A DNA stretch of 64,000 nt from Polyangiaceae bacterium (lineage in GTDB: Bacteria; Myxococcota_A; Polyangia; Polyangiales; Polyangiaceae), in contig JAWKRG010000002.1 in assembly GCA_041389725.1 (NCBI GenBank), positions 744,001 to 808,000 of the forward strand, in the 5' to 3' direction. Below the pieces are notes generated by a model. That model was given only the letters and a program-made list of their open reading frames with translations. It was not told the DNA's origin and did no database searches. This document shows, one piece after another, positions 17,179-25,330 of the stretch. How positions within the stretch are numbered: position 1 is the first letter of the stretch; each line of letters opens with the position of its first letter. A program made the position numbers and the translations under genes.

Positions 17179-17206
17179 TTGACAGCCAATAAGTCCGACT
17201 TATTAT
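17179..17206 (+). promoter_or_regulatory. Promoter with palindromic operator before the GntR gene
   Basis: TTGACA (17179-17184) and TATTAT (17201-17206) are separated by 16 bp, close to a sigma-70 consensus promoter. A perfect palindrome AATAAGTCCGACTTATT (17188-17204; 7-bp arms, 3-nt centre) fills the spacer and enters the -10 element. Its AT-rich GT-N3-AC core is like FadR-type GntR operators, so autoregulation by repression is likely. The predicted transcription start is only about 6 nt before the ATG at 17219. Confidence 0.75.
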
Positions 17207-17218
17207 TCGGCCTGTTTC

Positions 17219-17935
17219 ATGCCGGAATCGCCCAGAAAGGCCGACCAGGTGGCCGGAGATCTGATTGGCCGCATCGTCCGCGGGGAGCTGGCGGTGGGCA
17301 CGATCCTGCCGCGCGAGGAGGACCTCGCCGCGGACTACGGCGTCAACCGCAGCGTGGTGCGAGAAGCGGGCAAGCTGCTCGAAGTGCACCGCCTGGTCGA
17401 GCCGCGAAGGCGTCGAGGCACTGAAGTGTTGGACCCCATGGAGTCCTCCAGTCCGGAAGTACTGACCGCGCTACTCGTGGATGCAGAGGGCAATCTCGAC
17501 CCGGAGTTCCTCGCGGAGTTCCTGGAGATCCGCGCGTTGCTCGACGCGGAACTGGCCGCTTTGGCCGCAGAGCGTCACACGCCAGAGGATCTTTCGGCGC
17601 TGCGCAACATCGTGGAGCGACTCCAAGGCGCAGCCCCGGGTAGCGAAGCTGCCTTCGTCGCGACGGATGACTTCGGACTCGCACTGGCGCGCGCGTCGAA
17701 GAACCGCGTGTTCATCATGCTCTCCCACTGGCACCGCCAGATCGCTGCTCGGCTAGCGCCCGTGCTGCACACCACACGTCAACGCGCCGCAGCCACTCAG
17801 GGCTATCGCGTTTTGCTCGCAGCGATCGAAGGCAGAGACGCCACGACGGCGCGCCAGATGGTCCAACAGTTCCACGAGTGGGCAAATCAGGAAATCCTCG
17901 CCCACGCCAGGAGAATGAAGTCATGCTCGAAGTAG
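17219..17935 (+). CDS. GntR-family transcriptional regulator, FadR subfamily
   Basis: A 238-residue regulator. The N-terminal winged helix is typical of GntR: LIGRIVRGELAVGTILPREE, then LAADYGVNRSVVREAGKLLE, then wing residues VEPRRRRGTEV. The C-terminal ~160 residues are an all-helical FCD/FadC-like effector domain (FLEIRALLDAELAALAA; LRNIVERLQGA), the kind that binds acids or acyl compounds. A perfect palindrome overlaps its own promoter, suggesting autoregulation. It overlaps the downstream Ntn-hydrolase gene by 13 bp, so the two form an operon and the hydrolase product or substrate may be the effector. Confidence 0.9.
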   Translation: MPESPRKADQVAGDLIGRIVRGELAVGTILPREEDLAADYGVNRSVVREAGKLLEVHRLVEPRRRRGTEVLDPMESSSPEVLTALLVDAEGNLDPEFLAEFLEIRALLDAELAALAAERHTPEDLSALRNIVERLQGAAPGSEAAFVATDDFGLALARASKNRVFIMLSHWHRQIAARLAPVLHTTRQRAAATQGYRVLLAAIEGRDATTARQMVQQFHEWANQEILAHARRMKSCSK

Positions 17936-19605
17936 TCCAAGCCACACCCTCGACGCCCGCTCAGCGCCCTACCTACGAGCGACAGCACGGATTCCATGTG
18001 CTCCGCCTTTCCGGCGACGACTACGAAATCGGCTACCAACACGGGGCGTTGCTCAAAGACGCCATCCGGCGCGGCCCTTTGCCTTACTTCGAAGGCTACG
18101 TCGCGCGCATGCTCGGCTCGGACCTCGGCGCGGGCGCAGGCAAGCTGATGGCCAAGGCGCTCTCGGGCACCGTGGGTCGCAAGATCGCCGCAGGCTTTCC
18201 GGCGCACGCGCGCGACGCGCTCCGTGGTCTGGCCGACGGCACGGGCATCAGTGAAAAGCAGTTGCTCAGCGCCGCCACGATGCCGGAAAGCTACCTTTGG
18301 GTGCTGCAACAACTGCTGCGGGTGCGCATGCCGCGACTGGCGCCGCACCACGGCGTTCCGCTCATGGGGTGCACCAGTGCGATTGCCTGGGGCAGCGCCA
18401 CCGCTCACGGTCGCATGCTCCATGGGCGCAACTTCGACTATCAGGGCGTCGGCGCGTGGGACACCGAGCCCGCCATCGTCTTTCATCGACCCAAGGAAGG
18501 GCAGCCCTACGTCTCGGTCTCGAGCGCGGGCGTACTCTTTGGCGGCATCACGGCCATGAACGCATCTGGGCTGAGCTTGGTGGTGCACCAGCACATGGCC
18601 AGTGACGTGCTGCGACTGGGCGGCACTCCCATCGGTGTCACGGGTGACTTGGTGATGCGCCATGCGCGCAACCTGGACGACGCGCGACGCATCTTGGAAG
18701 AAGATCGCCCCTCGGGCTGCTGGACCTACGTACTCACCTCCGCCCGCGAGAAGGCCGCTCTCTTCTTCGAAACCACGCCGGTGGGAAAAGCAGCTTTGCC
18801 GCAGACCGAGGGGGTTGCCGCGTATTCCAACGTGTATCTGGATCGACGTCTGGCGCGCACCGAGCGAGAGCTGTATCCCTCCCACTGGCGCAACAACCTG
18901 GCGCGCTATCGCGGAACGCGCTCACGCCTCGACGACGCGCGTGGCCACATCGACGAGAACACCATCGCCAACTTGCTCGGCAATCCCGGCGACGGCTGTC
19001 GCTTCGAAGAAGCCGTCAGCGTGGTGATGACGGTGGCCAGCGTGGTCTTCGATGCGGAGCTCGGCCGCGTGTGGGTGGGCACGGGCCGGGCCCCGACGAG
19101 CAACAACGAGTTCGTCGCCTTCGACTTGCAGCGCGAAGGCGCCCTGGACTTGCCGCCCTTGCACGGCGGCAAGCTGGGCGAGGCAGAGCAGGCGGCCTTC
19201 GAGCACTACCGTCAGGCCTACGAGGCGTACTTCAACGACGACGACATGCCCCGCGCGCGCGAGCACCTCGATCACGCGGTTGGGCTCGCACCGGATCAGC
19301 CGCTCTATCACTTCATGCTCGGCCTTTCGTCGCTGCTCGCTCGTGACGAAGCACGCGCGGCCAGCGCCTTCGACCGCGCCATTGCCTTGGGTCACGGCGC
19401 TCCCGAGCGCGTGGCGAGCTTTCACCTGTGGCGCGCCCGCGCCCTCGATCTGCTCGGCCGCCGCGGCGCTGCCCTCGACGACTATCGCGACGCCGAGCGC
19501 GGCGATCCCTTGGTGGCCAAGGCAGCGCGCCGCGGCCTGCGTCGTGCCTACCGTCCGCGTCGCTTCGGTCTCGAGTTCACCCTAGCCGACGTGCCGATGC
19601 CCTGA
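17923..19605 (+). CDS. C45-type (acyltransferase/acylase) Ntn hydrolase fused to a TPR-like C-terminus
   Basis: A 560-residue protein. The N-terminal part resembles the C45 peptidase / acyl-CoA:6-aminopenicillanate acyltransferase family: GDDYEIGYQHGALLKDAI, then the nucleophile region LMGCTSAIAWGSAT (Cys about 150), GRMLHGRNFDYQG, GLSLVVHQHMASD and AYSNVYLD. In true C45 enzymes the chain self-cleaves before that Cys. Here 149 residues precede it, so processing could split off a propeptide of that size. Residues from about 420 are TPR-like (YEAYFNDDDMPRAREHLDHA; LYHFMLGLSSLLARDEARAA; RALDLLGRRGAALDDYRDA). The start at ATG 17923 has AGGAG 10 nt upstream. No signal peptide is seen. The substrate may be an N-acyl amide or beta-lactam-like compound. 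Confidence 0.82.
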   Translation: MLEVVQATPSTPAQRPTYERQHGFHVLRLSGDDYEIGYQHGALLKDAIRRGPLPYFEGYVARMLGSDLGAGAGKLMAKALSGTVGRKIAAGFPAHARDALRGLADGTGISEKQLLSAATMPESYLWVLQQLLRVRMPRLAPHHGVPLMGCTSAIAWGSATAHGRMLHGRNFDYQGVGAWDTEPAIVFHRPKEGQPYVSVSSAGVLFGGITAMNASGLSLVVHQHMASDVLRLGGTPIGVTGDLVMRHARNLDDARRILEEDRPSGCWTYVLTSAREKAALFFETTPVGKAALPQTEGVAAYSNVYLDRRLARTERELYPSHWRNNLARYRGTRSRLDDARGHIDENTIANLLGNPGDGCRFEEAVSVVMTVASVVFDAELGRVWVGTGRAPTSNNEFVAFDLQREGALDLPPLHGGKLGEAEQAAFEHYRQAYEAYFNDDDMPRAREHLDHAVGLAPDQPLYHFMLGLSSLLARDEARAASAFDRAIALGHGAPERVASFHLWRARALDLLGRRGAALDDYRDAERGDPLVAKAARRGLRRAYRPRRFGLEFTLADVPMP

Positions 19606-19606
19606 G

Positions 19607-20458
19607 TCAAGGGCAGTAGGTCACTTCCATGGAGCCCGGAACTCCGGACTCCACCGCCGCGAACCAGACCTTGACGGTGGCGTCGTTGGGAACGACTTGC
19701 ACGCTGAGCTGGGTGGCACTGTCGTAGTAGGGTCCGACAAGTGGGATCGTCACGGGCTGGCTGCCGAGTGCGGTCACCACGGCGGAGCCTGCTGGAGTCG
19801 GTACCCGATCCGGCGTGCCGCTTCCTCCGCCGGGCGGTTGCCACTCGGCTCCCCACTTGCAGCAAGAGTCGTCCTTCACTGAGCCGCACGAGCTACAGTC
19901 TGCGTTCTTGTGCTTCCAAGTAGCACCAGTATAGGAACCCTTGCCTTCGTCCCAGTCGGCGCGCATGAAATGTACGGCCACACTTCCCCCGGTCGGCTCT
20001 GCGGGCAGACTGGTCACGAGTCGCAGCGCCATGCTGATGATGCGACCCTCTGCAATCGCCGAATCCACGACGGCGGATTTCTGGAAGCGAAAAAGTGCAA
20101 CGCTGCCGGCCCCGTTCCCTCCTTCTTGTACCTTCAGGTGAGTGGAGTCACCGTAGTTGATGCTCTGTACGCCTAGACTCTCGACCAAGAACGTGTCCGC
20201 CTCGACCACCAGCGTCACCTTTTGTGGATTGGCGCACCCCGCTTCCGCCGCCGCATCTCCACCGGTTCCGCCCGTCGACGCGACTGCACCGGTACCGCCG
20301 TCCATGCCACCCGTTGCAGCTCCGCCGCTGCCGCCGCCGAAACTCGAGTCGCCGATCTGTCCCCCGCCGCCCGTCGCCGCGTCGCCCTCCGTCGCCGCCG
20401 AAAACTCCGGCGGCGCGCAACCGATCGCCAGTGCACCCAGCAGCACGAGCCGAAACAT
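19607..20458 (-). CDS. DNRLRE-domain lipoprotein
   Basis: A 283-residue lipoprotein starting at ATG 20458 (MFRLVLLGALAIGC, lipobox AIGC). A Gly/Ala-rich linker of about 60 residues follows. The folded part begins at VTLVVEADTFLVESLG and continues with INYGDSTHLKVQEGGN and VALFRFQKSAVVDSAIAEG. This is the pattern of DNRLRE domains (beta-sandwich modules often on secreted proteins: a D-x-x-L start, then 'YG', then 'FRF' with a hydrophobic strand). A Cys cluster (ADCSSCGSVKDDSCCKW) sits in the second half. Its stop lies inside a small 6-bp-stem inverted repeat shared with the convergent C45 gene stop (19598-19615). Confidence 0.8.
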   Translation of the reverse strand: MFRLVLLGALAIGCAPPEFSAATEGDAATGGGGQIGDSSFGGGSGGAATGGMDGGTGAVASTGGTGGDAAAEAGCANPQKVTLVVEADTFLVESLGVQSINYGDSTHLKVQEGGNGAGSVALFRFQKSAVVDSAIAEGRIISMALRLVTSLPAEPTGGSVAVHFMRADWDEGKGSYTGATWKHKNADCSSCGSVKDDSCCKWGAEWQPPGGGSGTPDRVPTPAGSAVVTALGSQPVTIPLVGPYYDSATQLSVQVVPNDATVKVWFAAVESGVPGSMEVTYCP

Positions 20459-20532
20459 GGCGCACACTATAGCATTCACGAGGCGAATCGCGCTCGACAG
20501 GCGCGTCGACGCCTCGATCCAGAGGAATGGGG

Positions 20533-20757
20533 GTAGGGTCTAGTCCCTGCGCCACCGTTCCCGCCGCGTCCCGCTCTCGCCGGCAGTGCCGCTATCACCA
20601 GCACGCAACGTTTTCGTCGCGAGCGCAGCCCGCGTCGGCAATGCAGCAGTCGCCAGCATCACGCAGCGTTTCCGTCGCTGCGCGTCTGACGTCCGTGGCG
20701 AAGCGGACGATGTTCGCGGGACGCGACGCCGCGCGATGCCGCGGGACTAGACCCTAC
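20533..20757. repeat. 225-bp element with perfect 15-bp terminal inverted repeats (MITE-like)
   Basis: GTAGGGTCTAGTCCC at 20533-20547 is the exact reverse complement of GGGACTAGACCCTAC at 20743-20757. Between them are two imperfect copies of a CACGCARCGTTTYCGTCGC segment (about 20600 and 20660). There is no credible ORF. It occupies almost all of the gap between the kinase stop (20774) and the DNRLRE gene. The structure fits a miniature inverted-repeat element, but I see no clear target duplication, so a large regulatory stem-loop is the alternative. Confidence 0.55.
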
Positions 20758-20773
20758 AATCCAAATCGCACGC

Positions 20774-22180
20774 TCAGTACCAGTCGCCCGCTTGACCGAT
20801 GCCAGGCTTGGGTCCGGGTTTCGGTCCAGGCTTCGGTCCCGGTGCCGGTGCGGGCTCTGGTGCCGGTGCGGGAGCGGGCGCCGCGGCAGGAGCGGGCTTC
20901 ACACCAGGACCGAGCTTGGCCGTCGGCTTCGGAGACCCGGCCGGCGCGGGAGTCTCGGCAACGCTGGCACTCGGCGGTGTATCCGGTGCAGCGATGGACG
21001 CAGACGGCGGTGTGTCGGGAACCGGCGGTGGCGTCGTTTCGTCTGGCGGACTCGTCGTGGCTTCGAGGGTCGCGCTGGACGACGCCGTGGCCGGATCTGC
21101 TGCGGCGCTCTTGGAGCCCACGAGCTTGTAGACACCAAAGCCGCCGACCCCGAGTAGCGTCAAGAGCGCGATGCCTGCGATGGCAATGGGCACGACGGGA
21201 CTGTTCTTGGGAACCTGGACGCCGGACTGCGACCAGCTGCTCTGCGTTCCGGCGGGCTGAACGCCACCTGCGGGGGTGCCGTGTGCGGCCCCGGCCGTCG
21301 CGAAGCGAAGCGACGCCGGGTCCGCGTTGTTGCGCCAGCCTTGCAGGGCTTGGCTCAAGGTCTCACAGGTCTCGAAGCGCTGCTCGCGTTCGTGCGCCAT
21401 CGCGCGATGCACGATGTCAGCAAGGTGTGGATCGATCTGCGGCACGATGCCGGTGATGGGAGGCGGCGCTTCGAAGGCCAACTTCAGGATCAGCTCGTTG
21501 AAGTTGTTGGCGTCGAAGGGCACGCGGCCCGTGAGCGCTTCGTACAAGATCACGCCCACGGCGTAGATGTCCACGCGATGGTCGAGGTCGACCTTGCCCT
21601 TCGCTTGCTCGGGCGACATGTAATAGGGCGTGCCCATCAGGGTGCCCGTCTGCGTCATGTGCATCTCGCCGTCTTCCACCCCGTGGTGGAACTTGGAGAT
21701 GCCGAAGTCGATGATCTTGACGAAGTTGTGGCGACCGGCCTTCTCCTTGAGGATGAAGACGTTGTCGGGCTTGAGGTCGCGGTGGGTGATGCCCGCGCGG
21801 TGCGCCGCACCGAGCCCCTCGAGTAGTTGGGTCGCGAGATCCACCAGCTCTTCGGGCGAAAGCGGCGCTCGCTCGATGCGGGACGAAAGGGGCTCTCCGT
21901 CCAGGTACTCCATCACCATGTAGTGGGAGCCGTCGGGCAACTCGCCCAGGTCGAGGATTTCCAGGATGTGGTCGTTGCCGATCTTGCCGGCCGCCCGCGC
22001 TTCCCGCTTGAAGCGCATGACCGTGTCCTGCTGGAGCGCCGCGTGCGGGTGCAGCACCTTGATGGCAACCCGCCGGGAAATGGCGGTGTTCTCCCCTTCG
22101 AAGACCGCACCCATGCCGCCCTCCCCGATCAGGCGGATCACCCGGTACTTCCCGTCGACGACGTCCCCAGGCTGCAGCAT
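20774..22180 (-). CDS. Membrane-anchored Ser/Thr protein kinase with Pro-rich external tail
   Basis: A 468-residue PknB-like kinase. The Gly loop is IGEGGMGAVFEG (about 18-29), catalytic Lys AIKVLHPH (K41), catalytic loop HRDLKPDN (D135) and DFGIS (D158), with SPEQAKGK as the activation-segment end. All key residues are present. A membrane helix (VVPIAIAGIALLTLLGVGGF) follows at about 325-350. The tail is Pro/Ala-rich with repeats such as APAPAPAPEPAPAP and GPKPGPKPGPKPG, expected in the periplasm. It starts at ATG 22180 and is divergent from a TPR/PEGA gene 90 bp away, repeating the kinase plus TPR/PEGA association seen at 2112-4474. A 225-bp repeat element follows its stop. Confidence 0.93.
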   Translation of the reverse strand: MLQPGDVVDGKYRVIRLIGEGGMGAVFEGENTAISRRVAIKVLHPHAALQQDTVMRFKREARAAGKIGNDHILEILDLGELPDGSHYMVMEYLDGEPLSSRIERAPLSPEELVDLATQLLEGLGAAHRAGITHRDLKPDNVFILKEKAGRHNFVKIIDFGISKFHHGVEDGEMHMTQTGTLMGTPYYMSPEQAKGKVDLDHRVDIYAVGVILYEALTGRVPFDANNFNELILKLAFEAPPPITGIVPQIDPHLADIVHRAMAHEREQRFETCETLSQALQGWRNNADPASLRFATAGAAHGTPAGGVQPAGTQSSWSQSGVQVPKNSPVVPIAIAGIALLTLLGVGGFGVYKLVGSKSAAADPATASSSATLEATTSPPDETTPPPVPDTPPSASIAAPDTPPSASVAETPAPAGSPKPTAKLGPGVKPAPAAAPAPAPAPEPAPAPGPKPGPKPGPKPGIGQAGDWY

Positions 22181-22269
22181 GAGGGGACTACTTTAGCCTG
22201 GGGTTCGGCCCAAGTCTCGTGGTCTGCTGAGACATGGCAAAAATCCCCATGTTTCTCTAGGATGCCCCC

Positions 22270-23304
22270 ATGATTCGTAGACGATGGGTCCAGGCGGGGT
22301 CAGCGGTGATGGTGGTCTGCATGCTCTCGGGCACTGTGGGTGCAGCAACGGACGAAGAGCGAGCGGGTGCCCGCGCAGCAGCCGCCGAGGGACAGAAGGC
22401 CTTCGACGAAGGGCGCTTCGCGGATGCAGTGGACTTCTTCACACGTGCGGAGAGCTTGGTGCACGCCATTCCGCATCTCGTTTATCTCGGACGCTCCTAC
22501 GCGAAGCTCGGCAAGTTGGTCAAAGCGCGCGAGGCCTACCTCAAGGCGAAACGGGAACAACTGCCTGACGGTGCGCCGGGCCCCATTCGCGCTGCGCAGG
22601 AAGCGGCCGCGTCGGAGCTACCCGACATCGAAGCGCGTCTGGCGCGCATCACCATCGTCGTCGAGAACGCCGGCACCAAGAGCCCGCGCGTTGCGATGGA
22701 CGGTGCGACCGTTCCGTCTGCCTTGCTCGGTGTGCCCTACCCGACGGACCCAGGGACCCACACGCTGGTCGCCGAAGCGGAGGGAATGAAGAGCGCACCC
22801 GTGCAGATCACTTTGGCCGAAGGTGGACAACAGCAAGTCGTGCTGAAGCTGGAGGCCTCGAGCGACCCGCCGACGGTGCCGGTGGAGGACCAGCCCGGCA
22901 CCGGCACCTCCGTGACCACGGACGACCTGAAGAAACCCAGTGGCATGAGCACGATGCGCTTGGGCAGCTACATCGGCTTTGGCGTCGGCGCCGTGGGGCT
23001 GGCCTTGGGCACGATCTTTCTCGTGGGCGCGAACAAGGACAAAGCCGACGCGGACTCCCTGTTCAATTCGTGCAAGGACGCCGGTTGTACTTCGGAACAG
23101 CAGGTGATCATCCAGGGCGTGGACAAAGACGCCGACGCTGGCTACACCCGCGCCACGATCGGCTACGTGGTAGGTGGCGTGGGAATCGCCGCAGGGACCA
23201 CGCTGCTGATCCTGGACTTGACCAGGCCCGAGAGCAGCGCCAAGGCGCCGAACGTGATGCCTTGGGTGGGCCTCGGCTCAGCGGGCGTCAGCGGTCGCTT
23301 CTGA
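22270..23304 (+). CDS. TPR/PEGA-type envelope protein
   Basis: A 344-residue secreted or membrane-attached protein. It has a signal peptide (GSAVMVVCMLSGTVGAA), a TPR-like region (GQKAFDEGRFADAVDFFTRA; LVYLGRSYAKLGKLVKAREA), and a beta region of PEGA type (VAMDGATVPSALLGVPYPTD; GTHTLVAEAEGM). Two hydrophobic segments follow, about 232-256 (GSYIGFGVGAVGLALGTIFL) and 293-315 (IGYVVGGVGIAAGTTLLIL). It is divergent from the kinase at 20774-22180. The role is unknown; it may be the envelope partner or substrate of that kinase. Confidence 0.8.
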   Translation: MIRRRWVQAGSAVMVVCMLSGTVGAATDEERAGARAAAAEGQKAFDEGRFADAVDFFTRAESLVHAIPHLVYLGRSYAKLGKLVKAREAYLKAKREQLPDGAPGPIRAAQEAAASELPDIEARLARITIVVENAGTKSPRVAMDGATVPSALLGVPYPTDPGTHTLVAEAEGMKSAPVQITLAEGGQQQVVLKLEASSDPPTVPVEDQPGTGTSVTTDDLKKPSGMSTMRLGSYIGFGVGAVGLALGTIFLVGANKDKADADSLFNSCKDAGCTSEQQVIIQGVDKDADAGYTRATIGYVVGGVGIAAGTTLLILDLTRPESSAKAPNVMPWVGLGSAGVSGRF

Positions 23305-23358
23305 TCGTCGCGATCGCTTCTGCCAGCGGCTACGTCGATTCGCGGCGGGCCACGCACC

Positions 23359-24432
23359 TCAAGGCTTCGTGATCGTGCGCGTGTACTTCACGTTGCCCTT
23401 GTCGTCGATGAACTCACCGGTGAAGGTGTTGCCGCTGATCACGACGTAGATGAAGCCGAGGTTCGCTTCCTGATAGTAGGCCGGGTTCGAACCGGGCAGC
23501 GTGGTGGGATCGGCGCCGCCGCCGGAGACGATGAGCTCCGTGCCCTGACACTTGCCGGTCATCCACTGCAAACTGTGGTCGTGCGCGGCTAGGTACACGT
23601 CCACTTTGCCGCACACGGTGGTGTCGAGCAGATCCTTCACGCCCTTGCCATTGGCGATGGGCACCGCCGGCAGGTTGTCGTAGCTGCCCGCGTTGCCATG
23701 AGGCCCGTTGGAGAGATACGGGTGATGGCCCAAGGCGATCTTCCAACCCGCGGTGGACTCCGCGATCCATTTCGCGGCGTTCGTCTTTTGCTGGGCGTGG
23801 TTGCTGTACATCGCCTCGTTGGTATCGAGGGCAATGAAATCCACGTTGGGTTCTGGGTGCTTGTAGTGCTTGGCGGGCAGCTTCCACTTGTTCGACTTTT
23901 GGGTGTAGGCGACTTGCACGTCTGCCTTGGCCGGCTCGGTACCGAGACCATTGCCGCCGTAGTCGTGGTTCCCGAGCACCACCCAGAAGGGATAGGTGAC
24001 GTTGGCGTAGGGCTGCTCGAACTTGGTCTGCCACTGCGGATCGTCCACGGACGAGGCGCCGCTCTCGTAGATGTTGTCGCCCAGCATTTGGATGAAGTCG
24101 CAACCGTCCTTGTTGCACTTGTCTCGCATCGCCGCCGCGACGGCCTTTTGGCCGTCGTTGCCCTTGCCGCAGTCGCCGACGCCGATGAAACGCAGCTCTT
24201 TGGCGGCAGTGCCGCCGCTGCCCGTGCCGGCGGTGCCGCCGGCGACTCCACCGCTCGCGCCACCCGCGCCCACTCCCGCGCTGCCTCCGCTCGACGCGCC
24301 TCCCCCGCTCGTGCCTCCAGTCCACGCTCCGGCGACTCCCCCCGTGCCGCTTTGGGCTGGATCTTCCGATGAGGAACCGCACGCCAAGGCCAAGAGCGGC
24401 AAGGAAAGAACCAGGACTGCAGCTGATTTCAC
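23359..24432 (-). CDS. Metallophosphoesterase lipoprotein (TRAP/purple acid phosphatase-like)
   Basis: A 357-residue lipoprotein. The GTG at 24432 is preferred because GGAGG lies 7 nt upstream and it yields a clean signal peptide with lipobox LALAC. A 50-residue Gly/Ala/Ser linker leads to the phosphatase domain. The calcineurin-type metal residues are visible in order: GVGDCG (Asp), MLGDNIYESGA (Asp), VVLGNHDYGG (Asn-His), LGHHPY (His) and AAHDHSLQW (His). The GDNIY and GNHDY spacing is like tartrate-resistant acid phosphatases. It should hydrolyse phosphomonoesters at the cell surface; the substrate is unknown. Confidence 0.9.
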   Translation of the reverse strand: MKSAAVLVLSLPLLALACGSSSEDPAQSGTGGVAGAWTGGTSGGGASSGGSAGVGAGGASGGVAGGTAGTGSGGTAAKELRFIGVGDCGKGNDGQKAVAAAMRDKCNKDGCDFIQMLGDNIYESGASSVDDPQWQTKFEQPYANVTYPFWVVLGNHDYGGNGLGTEPAKADVQVAYTQKSNKWKLPAKHYKHPEPNVDFIALDTNEAMYSNHAQQKTNAAKWIAESTAGWKIALGHHPYLSNGPHGNAGSYDNLPAVPIANGKGVKDLLDTTVCGKVDVYLAAHDHSLQWMTGKCQGTELIVSGGGADPTTLPGSNPAYYQEANLGFIYVVISGNTFTGEFIDDKGNVKYTRTITKP

Positions 24433-24561
24433 GATGTGCCTCCGAGCAAGACTGGGGCGGACTCTAGCGCGGGGGCGCTGCACTTCAACGTTGACGCAGG
24501 GAATGCGGAGGTGGTCTGGAAGCCTCGGGAAGCCGCACCGCCTTTGGCGAACCGCGAGCCC

Positions 24562-24607
24562 TTGACGCCAGCCATAACATCGTTATGTTTCGCGTAACGT
24601 TGTTATG
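24562..24607 (+). promoter_or_regulatory. tetR promoter with two tandem operators
   Basis: TTGACG at 24562 and TATGTT at 24584 form a promoter with 16-bp spacing. Two palindromes follow the same 6-3-6 design: CATAACatcGTTATG (24573-24587, perfect) and CGTAACgttGTTATG (24593-24607, one mismatch). Their centres are 20 bp apart, about two helical turns. The second contains the ATG start codon of the TetR gene. This geometry fits autorepression by two TetR dimers. Confidence 0.72.
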
Positions 24608-25240
24608 GACACCCCTGAGCCTCGCGTTGAAGCCTCCGGTTCTTCGAAGAAGGCCGGCGATTCTCGCGAGGAGCCGGGAGTGCTTCGGGTGCTCGAGGCC
24701 CTGCGCAGCGGGCAGCTGAAGGCGTCCGCGCTCACGGCCCGCGGCGTCAGCCAAGTGCTCGGGAAGACCACGGGGGCGCTCTACCACCACCACGGATCCC
24801 TCGACGGCTTCTTGCACCGAGTTGCACAGGCAGGTTTCGCGGAACTGGGCGCGAGCTTGGGCCGCACGCTGGAGCATCAGGGCAGCGTCGAAGACGTCGC
24901 CGCAGCATTCGTGGCCTTTGGCCTCGACAACCCCGAGCTGCACTTTCTGATGTTCGAGAAGCGATACGACTGGTCCTCCCTGCGCGAGACCGGCGCCTTG
25001 CCGCAAACCATGCCCGGCCTGACTTTGTGGAACGCCCTCGTCGCCACCCTGCAAGCTCGTGGCGTCGCAGAGCCAGAGCTCACCGCGCGATTGCTGTACG
25101 CGGGGCTTCACGGTTTGGTGTCCCTGGGCATCAGCGGACGCGCGAACGTCGCGCGCATCGACATTCCGGATCGCGCAATGGCCCTCGATCTGGCTCGACG
25201 TCTGGCACGTCGCCTGCTGCAAGCAAACGCAGTGACATGA
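24605..25240 (+). CDS. TetR-family transcriptional regulator
   Basis: A 211-residue regulator. The N-terminal HTH reads LRSGQLKASALTARGVSQVLGKTTGALYHHHGSL in outline, with the TetR signature GALYHHHGSLDGFL at the end of the recognition helix. The C-terminal part is a helical ligand-binding domain with HFLMFEKRYDW and LLYAGLHGLVSLGIS, as in the TetR C-terminal WHG class. Its start codon lies inside the second of two palindromic operators, and the leader is only about 9 nt. It is followed by an Old Yellow Enzyme gene in the same direction, a common pairing in which the regulator senses an electrophile or a toxic substrate of the enzyme. Confidence 0.9.
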   Translation: MDTPEPRVEASGSSKKAGDSREEPGVLRVLEALRSGQLKASALTARGVSQVLGKTTGALYHHHGSLDGFLHRVAQAGFAELGASLGRTLEHQGSVEDVAAAFVAFGLDNPELHFLMFEKRYDWSSLRETGALPQTMPGLTLWNALVATLQARGVAEPELTARLLYAGLHGLVSLGISGRANVARIDIPDRAMALDLARRLARRLLQANAVT

Positions 25241-25304
25241 TCAGGCGAACCGACCTGAGTGTTGTGAGGATGCGAGAGACATGATCAGGCGAGCCGACCT
25301 GATC
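25234..25304 (+). repeat. 25-bp direct repeat around the tetR stop, with a perfect palindrome before the OYE gene
   Basis: The 25-bp sequences at 25234-25258 and 25278-25302 differ at one base. The first copy contains the tetR stop codon. The second copy extends into a perfect inverted repeat, GATCAGG (25283-25289) and CCTGATC (25298-25304). The pair lies 27-97 bp before the OYE start at 25331, so it may be an operator different from the CATAAC/GTTATG type, or a tandem duplication of the 3' end of tetR. Confidence 0.6.
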
Positions 25305-25330
25305 CATTCAATGACGAAAGAGATGTGATC

